50,003 bases of DNA from Clostridia bacterium (lineage in GTDB: Bacteria; Bacillota; Clostridia; DUPQ01), in NCBI GenBank assembly GCA_016929655.1, contig JAFGIJ010000030.1:1-50003 (forward strand). Reading direction: 5' to 3'. Below the pieces are notes generated by a model. It had not been told where the DNA came from and did no database searches. It saw only the letters and a list, made by a program, of their open reading frames with translations. This document shows, in pieces, positions 25,177-34,439 of the stretch. Numbering within the stretch: the first letter of the stretch is position 1; each line of letters starts with the position of its first letter. Both the position numbers and the translations under genes were made by a program.

Positions 25177-25696
25177 TTTTAAATGGAAATCTCTTTTGTG
25201 GTTTCTTGTAACGATATTTGGATTGTTGGCAGACAGGGTAACAAAGGCTGTTATATCCGGTAATTTAGCAGAAGGAGAAAAGATTGAAGTCATTGAAAAT
25301 TTCTTCTACATAACACACCACACAAATACGGGGGCTGCCTGGGGCATACTGCAGAATGCAACCATGATACTTGGAATTTTAAGTGTAGTTGTTTCCATAG
25401 GGCTATTATATTTTTTCTTTAAATTTGATATGTGGCCTGCAAGACTTTCCCTTACCATGATTATCGGTGGAGCAATTGGTAACGCAATAGGAAGAATATT
25501 CAACGGTAGAGTAATTGATTTTCTTGACTTCTATATTTTTGGATATGATTTTCCAATATTTAATGTTGCAGATATGATGGTTACAGTCGGAACTATAATT
25601 CTTGTTGTTTTTATTCTTTTCTTTTATAAAGAACCAAAGGAAGAAATCCCCGGTGCAGCAAAGGATGGGGAGTTGTCTGATGATAATAAAAATTAA
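25163..25696 (+). CDS. lspA: Signal peptidase II (lipoprotein signal peptidase)
   Basis: LspA cleaves lipoprotein signal peptides in the membrane. The 177-residue protein has four membrane helices and the two catalytic aspartates in RVIDFLDFY and FNVADMMVTVG. HTNTGAAWGIL is the conserved NxGxxF/AW-like segment. The start is a TTG at 25163 inside ymdB; no better start exists before the first helix. The C-terminal tail of about 25 residues is hydrophilic and rich in charge. It is coupled to rluD by a 17-base overlap. A likely client in this window is the phosphodiester glycosidase lipoprotein near 45 kb. Confidence 0.95.
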   Translation: MKKNSFKWKSLLWFLVTIFGLLADRVTKAVISGNLAEGEKIEVIENFFYITHHTNTGAAWGILQNATMILGILSVVVSIGLLYFFFKFDMWPARLSLTMIIGGAIGNAIGRIFNGRVIDFLDFYIFGYDFPIFNVADMMVTVGTIILVVFILFFYKEPKEEIPGAAKDGELSDDNKN

Positions 25697-26588
25697 TGGC
25701 GATGAAACTGGGAATCGGATAGATGCTTATATTTCTGAAATCATGGAAGATGTATCACGTTCCTATGTCCAGAAATTGATATCTACCGGTGCGGTTCTTG
25801 TGAACGACAATATTATAAAAGCGGGATACAAACTAAGGGATGGGGATTCTATTTCCATTGATATTCCTGGCCCTGAAACACTGGATGCTGTTCCTGAAGA
25901 CATACCAATTGAAATAATATACGAAGACGATCATATAATCGTTGTGAATAAACCCAGGGGAATGGTTGTTCATCCGGCTCCGGGAAATTATAACGGAACT
26001 TTGGTCAATGCACTTTTATTTCACTGCAAGGGCAGGCTTTCTTCAATAAACGGTGTTGAAAGGCCGGGTATAGTCCATAGGATTGACAAGGACACCTCAG
26101 GAATTCTGGTTGTGGCTAAATCAGACCAGGCACACAGAACCCTTAGCGATATGTTTTCAAGGCATGATATCCAAAGGGAATATACCGCTATTACTGTCGG
26201 TGTAATAAGCGAAAATGCAGCAAAGATTGACGCACCCATCGGAAGGCATCATGAAGACCGTCAAAGAATGGGTGTAAATCTGAGAAACGGAAAAGAAGCC
26301 GTAACCCATTTTACTGTATTGGAAAGATTCAGAAAAACAACGCTGATAAAAGCAGTGCTGGAAACCGGCAGAACTCACCAAATCAGAGTTCATATGGCAT
26401 ATATAGGATATCCCCTGGCAGGCGATACCACTTATGGAAGGGGAAAAAGAAAATTCAATATTGAAGGACAGGCATTGCATGCAGGGAGGCTTGCTTTCAA
26501 TCATCCTGTTACCGGGGAGTTCATGTCATTTGAAGCAGAACCTCCTTTTGAATTCATGGAACTTCTGGAGGAGCTTCGGAATGAATGA
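25680..26588 (+). CDS. rluD: 23S rRNA pseudouridine synthase RluD family
   Basis: This enzyme isomerises uridines in helix 69 of 23S rRNA in the best-known members. The 302-residue protein has an N-terminal S4 RNA-binding domain (RIDAYISEIMEDVSRSYVQKLISTGAVLVND) and the catalytic motif HRIDKDTSGILVVAKS with the active-site Asp. The tracked start at 25602 is not used: the ATG at 25680 follows GGGGAG with 7-base spacing and gives MIIKINGDETGNRID. It follows lspA as in many Firmicutes and overlaps tcdA by 8 bases. The RluD subfamily is likely; RluA/RluC-type specificity cannot be ruled out. Confidence 0.93.
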   Translation: MIIKINGDETGNRIDAYISEIMEDVSRSYVQKLISTGAVLVNDNIIKAGYKLRDGDSISIDIPGPETLDAVPEDIPIEIIYEDDHIIVVNKPRGMVVHPAPGNYNGTLVNALLFHCKGRLSSINGVERPGIVHRIDKDTSGILVVAKSDQAHRTLSDMFSRHDIQREYTAITVGVISENAAKIDAPIGRHHEDRQRMGVNLRNGKEAVTHFTVLERFRKTTLIKAVLETGRTHQIRVHMAYIGYPLAGDTTYGRGKRKFNIEGQALHAGRLAFNHPVTGEFMSFEAEPPFEFMELLEELRNE

Positions 26589-27297
26589 TTCAATCTTTGG
26601 AAGAACCAATGCACTTCTGGGAAGTGAAGCAATGAAAAAACTTCACGGAAGCAGTATTTGTCTTTTGGGATTGGGAGGGGTTGGTTCATATGCTTTTGAA
26701 GCCCTTGTCAGGGCTGGGATAGGAAGACTGATAATAGTTGACCATGCCAGGGTGGATATAACAAATATAAACAGACAACTCATTGCGCTGGAATCAACAA
26801 TCGGACGGTATAAGACTGAGGCTGCTTCAACTAGAGCAACGGAAATAAACCCCAACATAAAGGTAGAGTGTCACAATCTGTTCATCGATGATACAAACAT
26901 TGAATCAATTATCCCGGACGATGTTGATTATATCGTTGATGCAATCGACAGTGTATCATCAAAATTAGTTCTGGCTGAATTCGCTAATAAAAAATCAATA
27001 CCGGTTATAAGCTGCATGGGTACCGGAAACAAACTACATCCCGAGAAACTTATGATAGGTGATATATCAAAAACATCTGTGGACCCTCTTGCGAGGGTAA
27101 TGCGGACTGAATTGAAAAAAAGGGGAATAAAAAAGCTGGAAGTTGTATGGTCTGATGAGCTGCCACTTCTCAAAGGTGATGATCTTCCCCTGGACAAAGA
27201 TGGTAGAAAAGTGCCTGCAAGTATATCGTATGTTCCATCTGCAGCAGGTATTTTAATGGCATCCGTTGTGGTCAACCGTATCACAGGAAATGCCTGA
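26581..27297 (+). CDS. tcdA: tRNA threonylcarbamoyladenosine dehydratase TcdA
   Basis: TcdA cyclises t6A in tRNA to ct6A using ATP; it belongs to the E1/ThiF/MoeB superfamily. The 238-residue protein has the nucleotide loop GLGGVGSYAFEAL, DHARVDITNINRQLIAL with the arginine-containing NxxRQ motif, and DAIDSVSSK. The longer tracked start is inside rluD; the ATG at 26581 follows GGAGGAG and gives MNDSIFGRTNALLG. A cysteine-containing stretch ISCMGTGNKLHPEKL is like the family. It is in the lspA-rluD-tcdA run. Another ThiF-like role is possible but less likely. Confidence 0.92.
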   Translation: MNDSIFGRTNALLGSEAMKKLHGSSICLLGLGGVGSYAFEALVRAGIGRLIIVDHARVDITNINRQLIALESTIGRYKTEAASTRATEINPNIKVECHNLFIDDTNIESIIPDDVDYIVDAIDSVSSKLVLAEFANKKSIPVISCMGTGNKLHPEKLMIGDISKTSVDPLARVMRTELKKRGIKKLEVVWSDELPLLKGDDLPLDKDGRKVPASISYVPSAAGILMASVVVNRITGNA

Positions 27298-27301
27298 CAT
27301 A

Positions 27302-27310
27302 TGATATAAT
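27302..27310 (+). promoter_or_regulatory. Extended -10 promoter before yerC
   Basis: TGATATAAT, a consensus extended -10, lies 60 bases before yerC. It would give yerC-secA-folC its own start. No -35 hexamer at 17 bases is evident. Confidence 0.5.
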
Positions 27311-27338
27311 GATTTCACACGTTAAAGTGCTGAATTAC

Positions 27339-27358
27339 GTTTCCGCTCTACCGGAAAC
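27339..27358 (+). promoter_or_regulatory. Hairpin directly before the yerC ribosome binding site
   Basis: GTTTCCG-6-CGGAAAC is a perfect 7-bp stem ending 3 bases before CGGAGG. In the mRNA it would sit next to the ribosome binding site and may affect translation. No T-run follows, so it is not a terminator. Confidence 0.45.
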
Positions 27359-27370
27359 TCGGAGGTTCCC

Positions 27371-27673
27371 ATGAATGGAAAAATAAAAAACCAACATATA
27401 GATATATTGTTCAAGGCAATACTGGAACTTAAGAATACAGAAGAGTGCTATATGTTCTTTGAGGATATTTGTACAGTAAGTGAGCTAAATGCAATAGCAC
27501 AGCGGCTTGAGGTTGCGCGGATGTTGAAGAACAAAAAGACCTACTCAGAGATATCTGAAGAATCCGGAGCAAGTGCCGCTACCATAAGCAGGGTTAACCG
27601 TTGTCTTAATTATGGTGCAGACGGTTATAATCTGATACTTGAACGAATGGCAGAAAAATACGGAGAAAAATGA
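27371..27673 (+). CDS. yerC: YerC/YecD-family TrpR-related DNA-binding protein
   Basis: A 100-residue all-helical protein of the TrpR-like fold. It shows the family pattern: [51 protein letters not shown], with a helix-turn-helix at [23 protein letters not shown]. YerC-type proteins are common in Firmicutes and their ligand is unknown. CGGAGG lies 5 bases before the ATG and a hairpin precedes that site. It is placed directly upstream of secA, with the secA start one base beyond its stop, so it is co-transcribed with secA. Whether it regulates this operon is not known. Confidence 0.92.
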   Translation: MNGKIKNQHIDILFKAILELKNTEECYMFFEDICTVSELNAIAQRLEVARMLKNKKTYSEISEESGASAATISRVNRCLNYGADGYNLILERMAEKYGEK

Positions 27674-27674
27674 A

Positions 27675-30404
27675 GTGAAGAAGATATTCGAGAAAATATT
27701 GGGCAGCTACAGTGACAGGGAACTAAAGAGAATCATTCCTATAGTAGACGAAATAGAATCCCATGAAGAACACATGAAAAGCCTTGATGACAGTAGTCTG
27801 AGGGCTCTTACCGATGTGTATAAAAAAAGAATTGCCGATGGTGAAGACCTGAATGACATACTTCCGGAAGCATTTGCCACAGTAAGGGAAGCTGCAAGGA
27901 GGGTCCTTGGACAAAGGGCATTCCGTACACAGCTGATAGGCGGAATAGTAATACATCAAGGCAGGATAGCAGAAATGAAAACCGGTGAGGGTAAAACACT
28001 TGCTGCAACATTTCCACTGTATCTGAATGGTCTGACTGGTAAAGGAGCACATCTTGTAACTGTAAATGATTACCTGGCTTCCTATCAGGGCGAAATGATG
28101 GGAAAAGTATATGATTTCCTCGGACTGACAACAGGTATCATTGTACATGGTATAACAAATGAACAAAGAAGAGCAGCATACGAGTGCGATATAACATATG
28201 GTACAAACAATGAATATGGATTTGATTACCTGCGTGACAATATGGTCATATACAAAAGGAACATGGTTCAGCGAGGTCATGTTTTTGCAATAGTAGATGA
28301 GGTAGACAGTATTCTGATTGATGAAGCAAGAACACCGTTGATTATATCCGGCCCCGGTGAAAAATCAACCGACCTCTACGAAAAGGCAAATGCCTTTGCC
28401 AGAAGTCTTTCAAAAAAAGTTTTTGCTGAAACAGACGATAAAAAAGAAGAAGAGGACTATGATGTTGACTACATAGTAGATGAAAAGGCAGGCAGTGCAA
28501 CTCTGACCGAAAAAGGTCTTGCAAGGGCGGAACGGCATTTTGGAGTAACCGGTCTTTCTGAACCTGAAAACATGACACTGATGCATCACATAAACCAGGC
28601 ACTCAAAGCCCAAGGAACCATGAAGCGGGAAAAAGAGTATGTAGTCAAGAACAATGAAGTTATAATCATCGATGAATTTACAGGCAGAATGATGTATGGA
28701 AGAAGATATTCAAATGGACTGCATCAGGCAATAGAAGCCAAGGAAGGTGTAAATGTCGAAAGAGAAAGCAAGACTCTTGCAACAATAACCTTCCAGAATT
28801 ACTTCAGGATGTATGCCAAACTTTCAGGTATGACCGGTACGGCTCTGACTGAGGAAGAAGAGTTCAGGGAGATATATGGTCTTGATGTAATAGTTATCCC
28901 AACCAACATGCCGATGATAAGGAGCGATGCGCCTGACGCAGTTTATAAAACAGCAAGGGGGAAATTCAATGCTGTCCTTGAGGAAGTCCGCGAAGCTCAT
29001 CTGAGGCAGCAGCCTGTTCTAATAGGAACGATTTCCATAGAAACATCTGAATTCCTAAGTACAATGTTAAGGCGAAACGGCATAAAGCATGAGGTTCTAA
29101 ATGCCAAATACCATGAACGGGAAGCAGAGATTGTAGCTCAGGCCGGAAGGATCGGAGCCGTTACGATAGCTACAAACATGGCAGGCAGAGGAACTGACAT
29201 CATGCTGGGCGGGAATCCAGAATTCATGGCTCTTCAGAGAATGCGCAAGGAAGGTTATGAAGAACATCTTCTGATTCAGGCAACTGGTTTCAATGAAACC
29301 AATGACACTGAGATTTTATCTGCCAGGGAAAAATTCAGGGGTTATGAAAAAGAACTTAAAGGCAGCATTGAACAGGATAAGAAAACAGTCATAGAATCCG
29401 GAGGACTCTATATTGTTGGTACGGAAAGGCACGAATCCAGGCGTATTGACAATCAGCTCCGAGGTAGAAGCGGAAGACAGGGAGACCCCGGTAAATCCAA
29501 GTTCTTCATATCTTTGGAAGATGACCTGATGAGACTTTTCGGCCAGGACAGGCTGACCGGTGTTGTCAATGCATTGGGATTGCCCGAGGATGTTCCAATA
29601 GAGCACAGGATGCTTTCCAATGCAATTGAGAGTGCTCAGAAAAAAGTTGAAGGCAGAAACTTCAATATAAGAAAACATGTACTTCAGTATGATGATGTAA
29701 TGAACAAACAAAGGGAAGTAATATATGAGCAACGCCAGAAAGTTCTCGATGGTGAAAATCTGAAGAACATTTATATCGGCATGATCAGGGGAATCATTGA
29801 TTCTACGGTTTCCTCATATTGTATAGAGGAAGTTAATTCAGCAAAATGGGATTGGTTCAGTCTCATTTCATTCTTCAATAATACATTTCCCTCAGAGCAA
29901 CCCTTTGTTTTTACTGATTCAGAAAAAGAAGGTCTTACCCCGGAAAGTTTCATTGATATAATCAATGATAATGTCATGGAAAAGTATGAAAACAAGGAAA
30001 AGGAACTTGGCGAAAAGACCATGCGTGAAGCAGAGAGGGTTGTGCTGCTGCGTGTAGTTGACGATAAATGGATGGACCATATTGATGCAATGGATCAGCT
30101 GAGACAGGGAATCGGACTAAGGGCTTACGGACAAAGGGATCCCGTAGTGGAATACAAGTTTGAAGGGTTTGAGATGTTTGAAGAGATGAATGCAAACATC
30201 CGGACTTCTGCTGTAAAGATGATGATGGGAATCAAGGTGGGAAGGCAGGAGGAAATAAAACCTGTACAAAGGCAGATGAATCTCAATGCATCCCATAATT
30301 CAGCCAATGCACTAAGACAGAAAAAGCAAGTCCCGAAAGTGGGAAGGAACGAACCTTGCCCATGCGGAAGCGGGAAAAAATATAAACATTGCCACGGAGC
30401 ATAA
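27675..30404 (+). CDS. secA: Protein translocase subunit SecA
   Basis: SecA is the ATPase motor that drives preproteins through SecYEG. The 909-residue protein has Walker [12 protein letters not shown], the [19 protein letters not shown] helicase motif [27 protein letters not shown] (motif VI), the preprotein-binding and scaffold regions, and the C-terminal zinc and SecB-type tail [18 protein letters not shown]. The tracked start at 27639 lies inside yerC; GTG at 27675 follows GGAG by 9 bases and gives [20 protein letters not shown], the usual SecA start. It lies 3 bases before folC. Confidence 0.98.
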   Translation: MKKIFEKILGSYSDRELKRIIPIVDEIESHEEHMKSLDDSSLRALTDVYKKRIADGEDLNDILPEAFATVREAARRVLGQRAFRTQLIGGIVIHQGRIAEMKTGEGKTLAATFPLYLNGLTGKGAHLVTVNDYLASYQGEMMGKVYDFLGLTTGIIVHGITNEQRRAAYECDITYGTNNEYGFDYLRDNMVIYKRNMVQRGHVFAIVDEVDSILIDEARTPLIISGPGEKSTDLYEKANAFARSLSKKVFAETDDKKEEEDYDVDYIVDEKAGSATLTEKGLARAERHFGVTGLSEPENMTLMHHINQALKAQGTMKREKEYVVKNNEVIIIDEFTGRMMYGRRYSNGLHQAIEAKEGVNVERESKTLATITFQNYFRMYAKLSGMTGTALTEEEEFREIYGLDVIVIPTNMPMIRSDAPDAVYKTARGKFNAVLEEVREAHLRQQPVLIGTISIETSEFLSTMLRRNGIKHEVLNAKYHEREAEIVAQAGRIGAVTIATNMAGRGTDIMLGGNPEFMALQRMRKEGYEEHLLIQATGFNETNDTEILSAREKFRGYEKELKGSIEQDKKTVIESGGLYIVGTERHESRRIDNQLRGRSGRQGDPGKSKFFISLEDDLMRLFGQDRLTGVVNALGLPEDVPIEHRMLSNAIESAQKKVEGRNFNIRKHVLQYDDVMNKQREVIYEQRQKVLDGENLKNIYIGMIRGIIDSTVSSYCIEEVNSAKWDWFSLISFFNNTFPSEQPFVFTDSEKEGLTPESFIDIINDNVMEKYENKEKELGEKTMREAERVVLLRVVDDKWMDHIDAMDQLRQGIGLRAYGQRDPVVEYKFEGFEMFEEMNANIRTSAVKMMMGIKVGRQEEIKPVQRQMNLNASHNSANALRQKKQVPKVGRNEPCPCGSGKKYKHCHGA

Positions 30405-30407
30405 AAG

Positions 30408-31715
30408 ATGAAATACGAAGAAGCAATTGAATTCATAGAAGCGGCATCTCTTTTTGGGAGCAAACTTGGTCTTGAGAATATAAGGTATCTGCTGGATTTG
30501 CTGGGTAATCCCCAGGATGATATAAAATTTGTACACGTAGCAGGAACCAACGGTAAAGGCAGTGTTTGTTCTTATATCACACGGGTTCTTATGGAAGCAG
30601 GGTATAGAACGGGTTTGTTTACATCACCATACCTTGAAAAATTCACTGAACGTATTCAGGTAGACCTGATTAATATACCTGACGACAAGCTGATTGAATA
30701 TGTTGTGCTGCTGAAGGAAAAGATCGGCATAATGATAGAGGCAGGTCAGAATCACCCGACATTCTTTGAACTTAATACAGCAATATCAATGCTGTATTTC
30801 CGGGATATGAAATGTGACATTGCAGTGCTTGAAACGGGTTTGGGGGGCAGGTTGGATTCTACAAATATAATCAAGGATCCAATAGTATCTGTTATAACTG
30901 CCATCGGACTTGACCATACTGCAATTCTAGGTGATACAATTCCCCAGATTGCATACGAGAAAGCCGGTATTATAAAACCTTCAAGACCTGTTGTTGTTTA
31001 TGGTGATAATCCTGATGAAGCAATTGAAGTCTTCAGGAATTTTGCAGGGAAAATTAATTCCAGTGTAATAATTGCAGATATGGACGGAATTTCTAATATA
31101 ATCAATACTGAAACGGGTTATTCCTTCGATTATAAAAACATCCATGACATTAAGATTTCTTTACTTGGCAGACATCAGATCAAGAATGCTGTCACCTCAT
31201 TGGAAGCTCTTAATGTAATTGGAGAAAATGGATTCAATATAAGTGAGGATGACATCAAGAGGGGTCTTGAAAAAACCAAATGGCCAGGCAGGGTGGAAAT
31301 CCTGCAAATCAAACCTACGATACTTTGCGATGCAACCCATAATCCCCATGGTGCAGCAGTGCTAAGGAAAACCCTGGAGGAAAGATTCGATACCAGGGAA
31401 ATAGTCTATGTAATGGGCGTAATGAAAGATAAGGATTATAATTCCATGGCAGCCTTGGTTTTACATGATGCAAAGGCTGTTATAACAGTACGACCCAATT
31501 GGCACAGGGCACTTGATGCAGCTGAATTGCTTGAAACGGTCAGAATATACTGTAAAAACAGTTATGCGGGTGATACAATTGAGGAGGGTTTGAAAAAAGC
31601 CCTGGAAATTGCAGGAAGCGATGGGGTAATCTGTACTTTCGGGTCGTTGTATTATATTGCTGATGTAAAGAAGTTTGTGAGGGAACGGCTTAGTGGAACT
31701 CAAGGAATTGATTAA
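30408..31715 (+). CDS. folC: Folylpolyglutamate synthase / dihydrofolate synthase
   Basis: FolC adds glutamate to folates (and in many bacteria to dihydropteroate). The 435-residue Mur-ligase-family protein has the P-loop VAGTNGKGSVCSYI at about residues 43-56, LFTSPYLEKFTERIQV, the conserved VLETGLGGRLDSTNII and IGLDHTAILG motifs, and the C-terminal DATHNPHGA. It starts 3 bases after secA and ends 23 bases into the TPR gene. Folate polyglutamylation would match a one-carbon metabolism of an anaerobe. Confidence 0.96.
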   Translation: MKYEEAIEFIEAASLFGSKLGLENIRYLLDLLGNPQDDIKFVHVAGTNGKGSVCSYITRVLMEAGYRTGLFTSPYLEKFTERIQVDLINIPDDKLIEYVVLLKEKIGIMIEAGQNHPTFFELNTAISMLYFRDMKCDIAVLETGLGGRLDSTNIIKDPIVSVITAIGLDHTAILGDTIPQIAYEKAGIIKPSRPVVVYGDNPDEAIEVFRNFAGKINSSVIIADMDGISNIINTETGYSFDYKNIHDIKISLLGRHQIKNAVTSLEALNVIGENGFNISEDDIKRGLEKTKWPGRVEILQIKPTILCDATHNPHGAAVLRKTLEERFDTREIVYVMGVMKDKDYNSMAALVLHDAKAVITVRPNWHRALDAAELLETVRIYCKNSYAGDTIEEGLKKALEIAGSDGVICTFGSLYYIADVKKFVRERLSGTQGID

Positions 31716-32832
31716 AGACATTAAAAAAATTGATCTGGGAATTGTAAAAAGTTCAGATGTCAAAATGTTTCAAAGCGAAAAAGAAGCTATTGAATACTAT
31801 AATGATGCGGTGGACAATGTTTTGTCCGGAAACACGGATATTGCGATTATAAAATTGAGGAAGGTATTGAACCTTTCTCCGGATTTTGACGAGGCAAACA
31901 TACTGCTTGACAAAGTCAGACAATATGAAGCGTCAAAAAGCATAGGCGACAAAGTGTACGAAAACATCAGGGGAAATGATTCGAGAAATATAGGAAGAAA
32001 AAAAAGTCTTCCCCAGAAACTGCACATCAATCCCAGGATATTATTGAAAATAATCATAGTGTTCTTTGTTATAGCAATAACAACATTTGTATGTATACTT
32101 TTAATTAAATTGCTTGGAAAACCCATTGAAAAAGAACCTGGAGTTACAGAAGTAACTTATTCACAACAGGAGGTCAATGAACTGAATCAACAGATTCAGG
32201 ACCTAAGGGATAATCTTGCGCTGAGCGAACAGGAAACTCAGGATGCGCTGAGTGGTTCCCAGGACAGCCAGGAAACCTTAACCCAGCTGCAGAATGAGAT
32301 AAACAAGAACGAAGCATTGCTGGAATTGTATAGGGCGGCATATCTGTTTGAGATTGAACAGTTCATAACCAGTGCTGATATTGCCGGTACCCTTGATGCA
32401 GAAATATACAAGGGAGCAGAAAAAGAATTATACAACGAGGTTTATTCCAAAGCTACTGCCATGGCTGCAGACAGTCTGTTTTCAATTGGTCTTGATTTAT
32501 ACAATCAAAGCGATTTTGAAGGTGCAGTTGCAAATTTATCAAAGGTTGAAGGTTACAATCCCATCTATGAAGATATTGGCAGATGTTACTATTTGATGGG
32601 AAGGTCATATTTTGAACTGGGCAATTCAACAAAAGCAATTGAAATGTATGAAAAGGCAGATAAAGTTACCACATATACCAATAAAACAGGTTTACTCTAT
32701 TACACTGGCAAGGCTTACCAGCAGCTTGGCAATTATGAGAAAGCCAAGGAAAATTATAATACATTGATAAATGAATATCCAAAATCCGATCTGGTTGGAT
32801 ATGCAAAAGACAGACTTGCAGAAATGGAATAA
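31693..32832 (+). CDS. Membrane protein with coiled coil and C-terminal TPR repeats
   Basis: A 379-residue protein of unknown role. Residues about 30-75 form a first TPR-like pair (EAIEYYNDAVDNVLSGNTDIAIIKLRKVLNLSPDFDEAN). A single membrane helix follows (ILLKIIIVFFVIAITTFVCILLIKLL, about residues 115-140), then a coiled coil (QQEVNELNQQIQDLRDNLALSEQETQDAL) and at the C terminus TPR repeats with the patterns GLDLYNQSDFEGAVANLSKV, YYLMGRSYFELGNSTKAIEMYEKA and YTGKAYQQLGNYEKAKENYNTLINEYPKSD. The start is GTG 31693 after GAGGGAA. Such anchored TPR proteins usually bind partner proteins outside the membrane. Confidence 0.75.
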   Translation: MELKELIKDIKKIDLGIVKSSDVKMFQSEKEAIEYYNDAVDNVLSGNTDIAIIKLRKVLNLSPDFDEANILLDKVRQYEASKSIGDKVYENIRGNDSRNIGRKKSLPQKLHINPRILLKIIIVFFVIAITTFVCILLIKLLGKPIEKEPGVTEVTYSQQEVNELNQQIQDLRDNLALSEQETQDALSGSQDSQETLTQLQNEINKNEALLELYRAAYLFEIEQFITSADIAGTLDAEIYKGAEKELYNEVYSKATAMAADSLFSIGLDLYNQSDFEGAVANLSKVEGYNPIYEDIGRCYYLMGRSYFELGNSTKAIEMYEKADKVTTYTNKTGLLYYTGKAYQQLGNYEKAKENYNTLINEYPKSDLVGYAKDRLAEME

Positions 32833-32890
32833 AAGTTTAAAACATTTTGAGAAAATATGCTAAATATATAACTATCCATGGTAAGATAAA

Positions 32891-32907
32891 TATACATTGA
32901 ATGTATA
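32891..32907. promoter_or_regulatory. Palindrome upstream of gdhA
   Basis: TATACATTGAATGTATA is a perfect 8-1-8 palindrome ending 34 bases before the gdhA start. It is a plausible regulator site. It is AT-rich, so chance is possible. Flanking TAAAATATATT could hold a -10 box, but no -35 was assigned. Confidence 0.4.
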
Positions 32908-32941
32908 AAATATATTCGATACTTGTGGGGAGGAAATTACA

Positions 32942-34195
32942 TTGAAGAGCTATAATCCATATGATAACTTTTTGGAAACGGTTGAAGCCGCTGCCGCAAT
33001 TCTTGAAATGCCTAAAAACGACTATGAAGCAATAAAATATCCCGAAAGAGAATTGAAGGTGGCCATTCCCGTTGAAATGGATGATGGAAGAGTAAAGGTG
33101 TTTGAAGGTTACAGAGTCCAGCACTCCAGTTCGAGAGGCCCATGCAAAGGGGGCATTAGATACCATCCTGATGTAGATATTGATGAAGTCAAAGCCCTGG
33201 CTGCATGGATGACATTCAAGTGTGCAGTAGTAAATATACCTTACGGCGGAGGTAAAGGTGCCGTAGGTGTTGATCCTGCTCTACTATCAAAGAATGAGCT
33301 TAAAAGACTTACAAGAAGATATACAGCAATGATTCTGCCGCTGATTGGTCCTGAAAAAGACATACCGGCTCCTGACATCAATACCAATGCAGAGATAATG
33401 GGATGGATAATGGATACCTACAGCATGTTCAAGGGTTATACGGTTCCGGGCGTTGTAACCGGGAAGCCTGTGGGAATAGGTGGTTCGGTAGGAAGAAGTG
33501 CTGCAACAGGCCGTGGTGTAATGCTGATAACCAAGGAAATCCTGCACAGAATGGGTACACCGGTCTATGATACAACAGTAGCTGTACAAGGCGCAGGAAA
33601 TGTAGGAGGAGTGGCAGCGAGGTTGCTGCATAATGAAGGCATGAAGGTTATAGCCCTCAGCGATGTTTCTGGTGGTGTATTTAATAAAAGAGGCCTGGAC
33701 ATACCGAAAATCATGGACTTCATTGATGCCGGAGGTTTTCTCAAGGATTATGAGAACGGTGAATTTGAATATATAAGTAATGAAGAATTACTGACTTGTG
33801 AGGCACATGTTCTGGTACCTGCAGCTATGGAAAACCAAATAACAGCTGAAATAGCGAAGAAACTCAAGGCAAAGGTAATTGTAGAGGGTGCCAATGGACC
33901 AACAACTGTTGAAGCTGATAAAATACTGAATGATATGGGTGTCATTGTTGTTCCTGACATACTTGCAAATGCCGGTGGTGTTGTTGTTTCATATTTTGAA
34001 TGGGTTCAGAACATTCAGTCACTTACATGGGATTTTGATGAAGTCAACAGAACCCTGGAAAAAATTATAATCAGGGCATTCAATGAGGTTTGGGACAAAA
34101 TGCATGAGAAAAAGAGCACAATGAGAATGGGTGCATACATGGTAGCCCTGGAAAGACTGGCAGACGCAAAGAAAATCAGAGGAATTTTCCCGTAA
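32942..34195 (+). CDS. gdhA: Glutamate dehydrogenase (Glu/Leu/Phe/Val family)
   Basis: This enzyme interconverts glutamate and 2-oxoglutarate plus ammonia using NAD(P). The 417-residue protein has the family length. It contains SSRGPCKGGIRYHPDV, PYGGGKGAV with the catalytic Lys, APDINTNAEIMGWIMD and the Rossmann motif VQGAGNVGG. The start is TTG 32942 after GGGGAGG. A terminator follows. In amino-acid-fermenting clostridia this is usually the catabolic NAD-dependent enzyme; coenzyme preference is not decided here. Confidence 0.97.
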   Translation: MKSYNPYDNFLETVEAAAAILEMPKNDYEAIKYPERELKVAIPVEMDDGRVKVFEGYRVQHSSSRGPCKGGIRYHPDVDIDEVKALAAWMTFKCAVVNIPYGGGKGAVGVDPALLSKNELKRLTRRYTAMILPLIGPEKDIPAPDINTNAEIMGWIMDTYSMFKGYTVPGVVTGKPVGIGGSVGRSAATGRGVMLITKEILHRMGTPVYDTTVAVQGAGNVGGVAARLLHNEGMKVIALSDVSGGVFNKRGLDIPKIMDFIDAGGFLKDYENGEFEYISNEELLTCEAHVLVPAAMENQITAEIAKKLKAKVIVEGANGPTTVEADKILNDMGVIVVPDILANAGGVVVSYFEWVQNIQSLTWDFDEVNRTLEKIIIRAFNEVWDKMHEKKSTMRMGAYMVALERLADAKKIRGIFP

Positions 34196-34210
34196 ACCGA
34201 AAAACATTCG

Positions 34211-34239
34211 AACCGCCTTCGTCGAAGGCGGTTTTTTTT
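34211..34239 (+). terminator. Terminator after gdhA
   Basis: A 10-bp stem AACCGCCTTC / GAAGGCGGTT with a 3-base loop followed by eight Ts, 15 bases after the gdhA stop. Confidence 0.95.
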
Positions 34240-34246
34240 CGCCTAA

Positions 34247-34403
34247 TATTTACGTCTGGGTAAAATATTTACGTCTGAGGAAAATATTTACGTCTGGGTA
34301 AAATATTTACGTCTGAGGAAAATATTTACGTCTGGGTAAAATATTTACGTCTGGGGAAAATATTTACGTCTGGGTAAAATATTTACGTCTGGGGAAAATA
34401 TTT
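34247..34403 (+). repeat. Tandem array of eight 19-bp units (38-bp higher-order repeat)
   Basis: Eight units of exactly 19 bp, TATTTACGTCTGGGTAAAA and variants, run head to tail, followed by a broken ninth (TATTTGG). Units alternate: odd copies end GGTAAAA, even copies end AGGAAAA (copies 2 and 4) or GGGAAAA (copies 6 and 8). The real period is therefore 38 bp, copied four times. AAATATTTACGTCTG is shared base for base with the right half of the palindrome at 48947-48988. The array lies between the gdhA terminator and the GH2 start, ending 36 bases before that ATG. There are no spacers, so it is not CRISPR. Repeated regulator sites or a slipped-strand minisatellite are the main options. Confidence 0.95.
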
Positions 34404-34439
34404 GGTATTATATATTGAGAAATGTGGGGGTGTTATATC

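Noticed and set aside
34247-34403. Possible CRISPR array
   Set aside because: Units are joined with no unique spacers, the unit is 19 bp and no cas gene is near. It is a simple tandem repeat.
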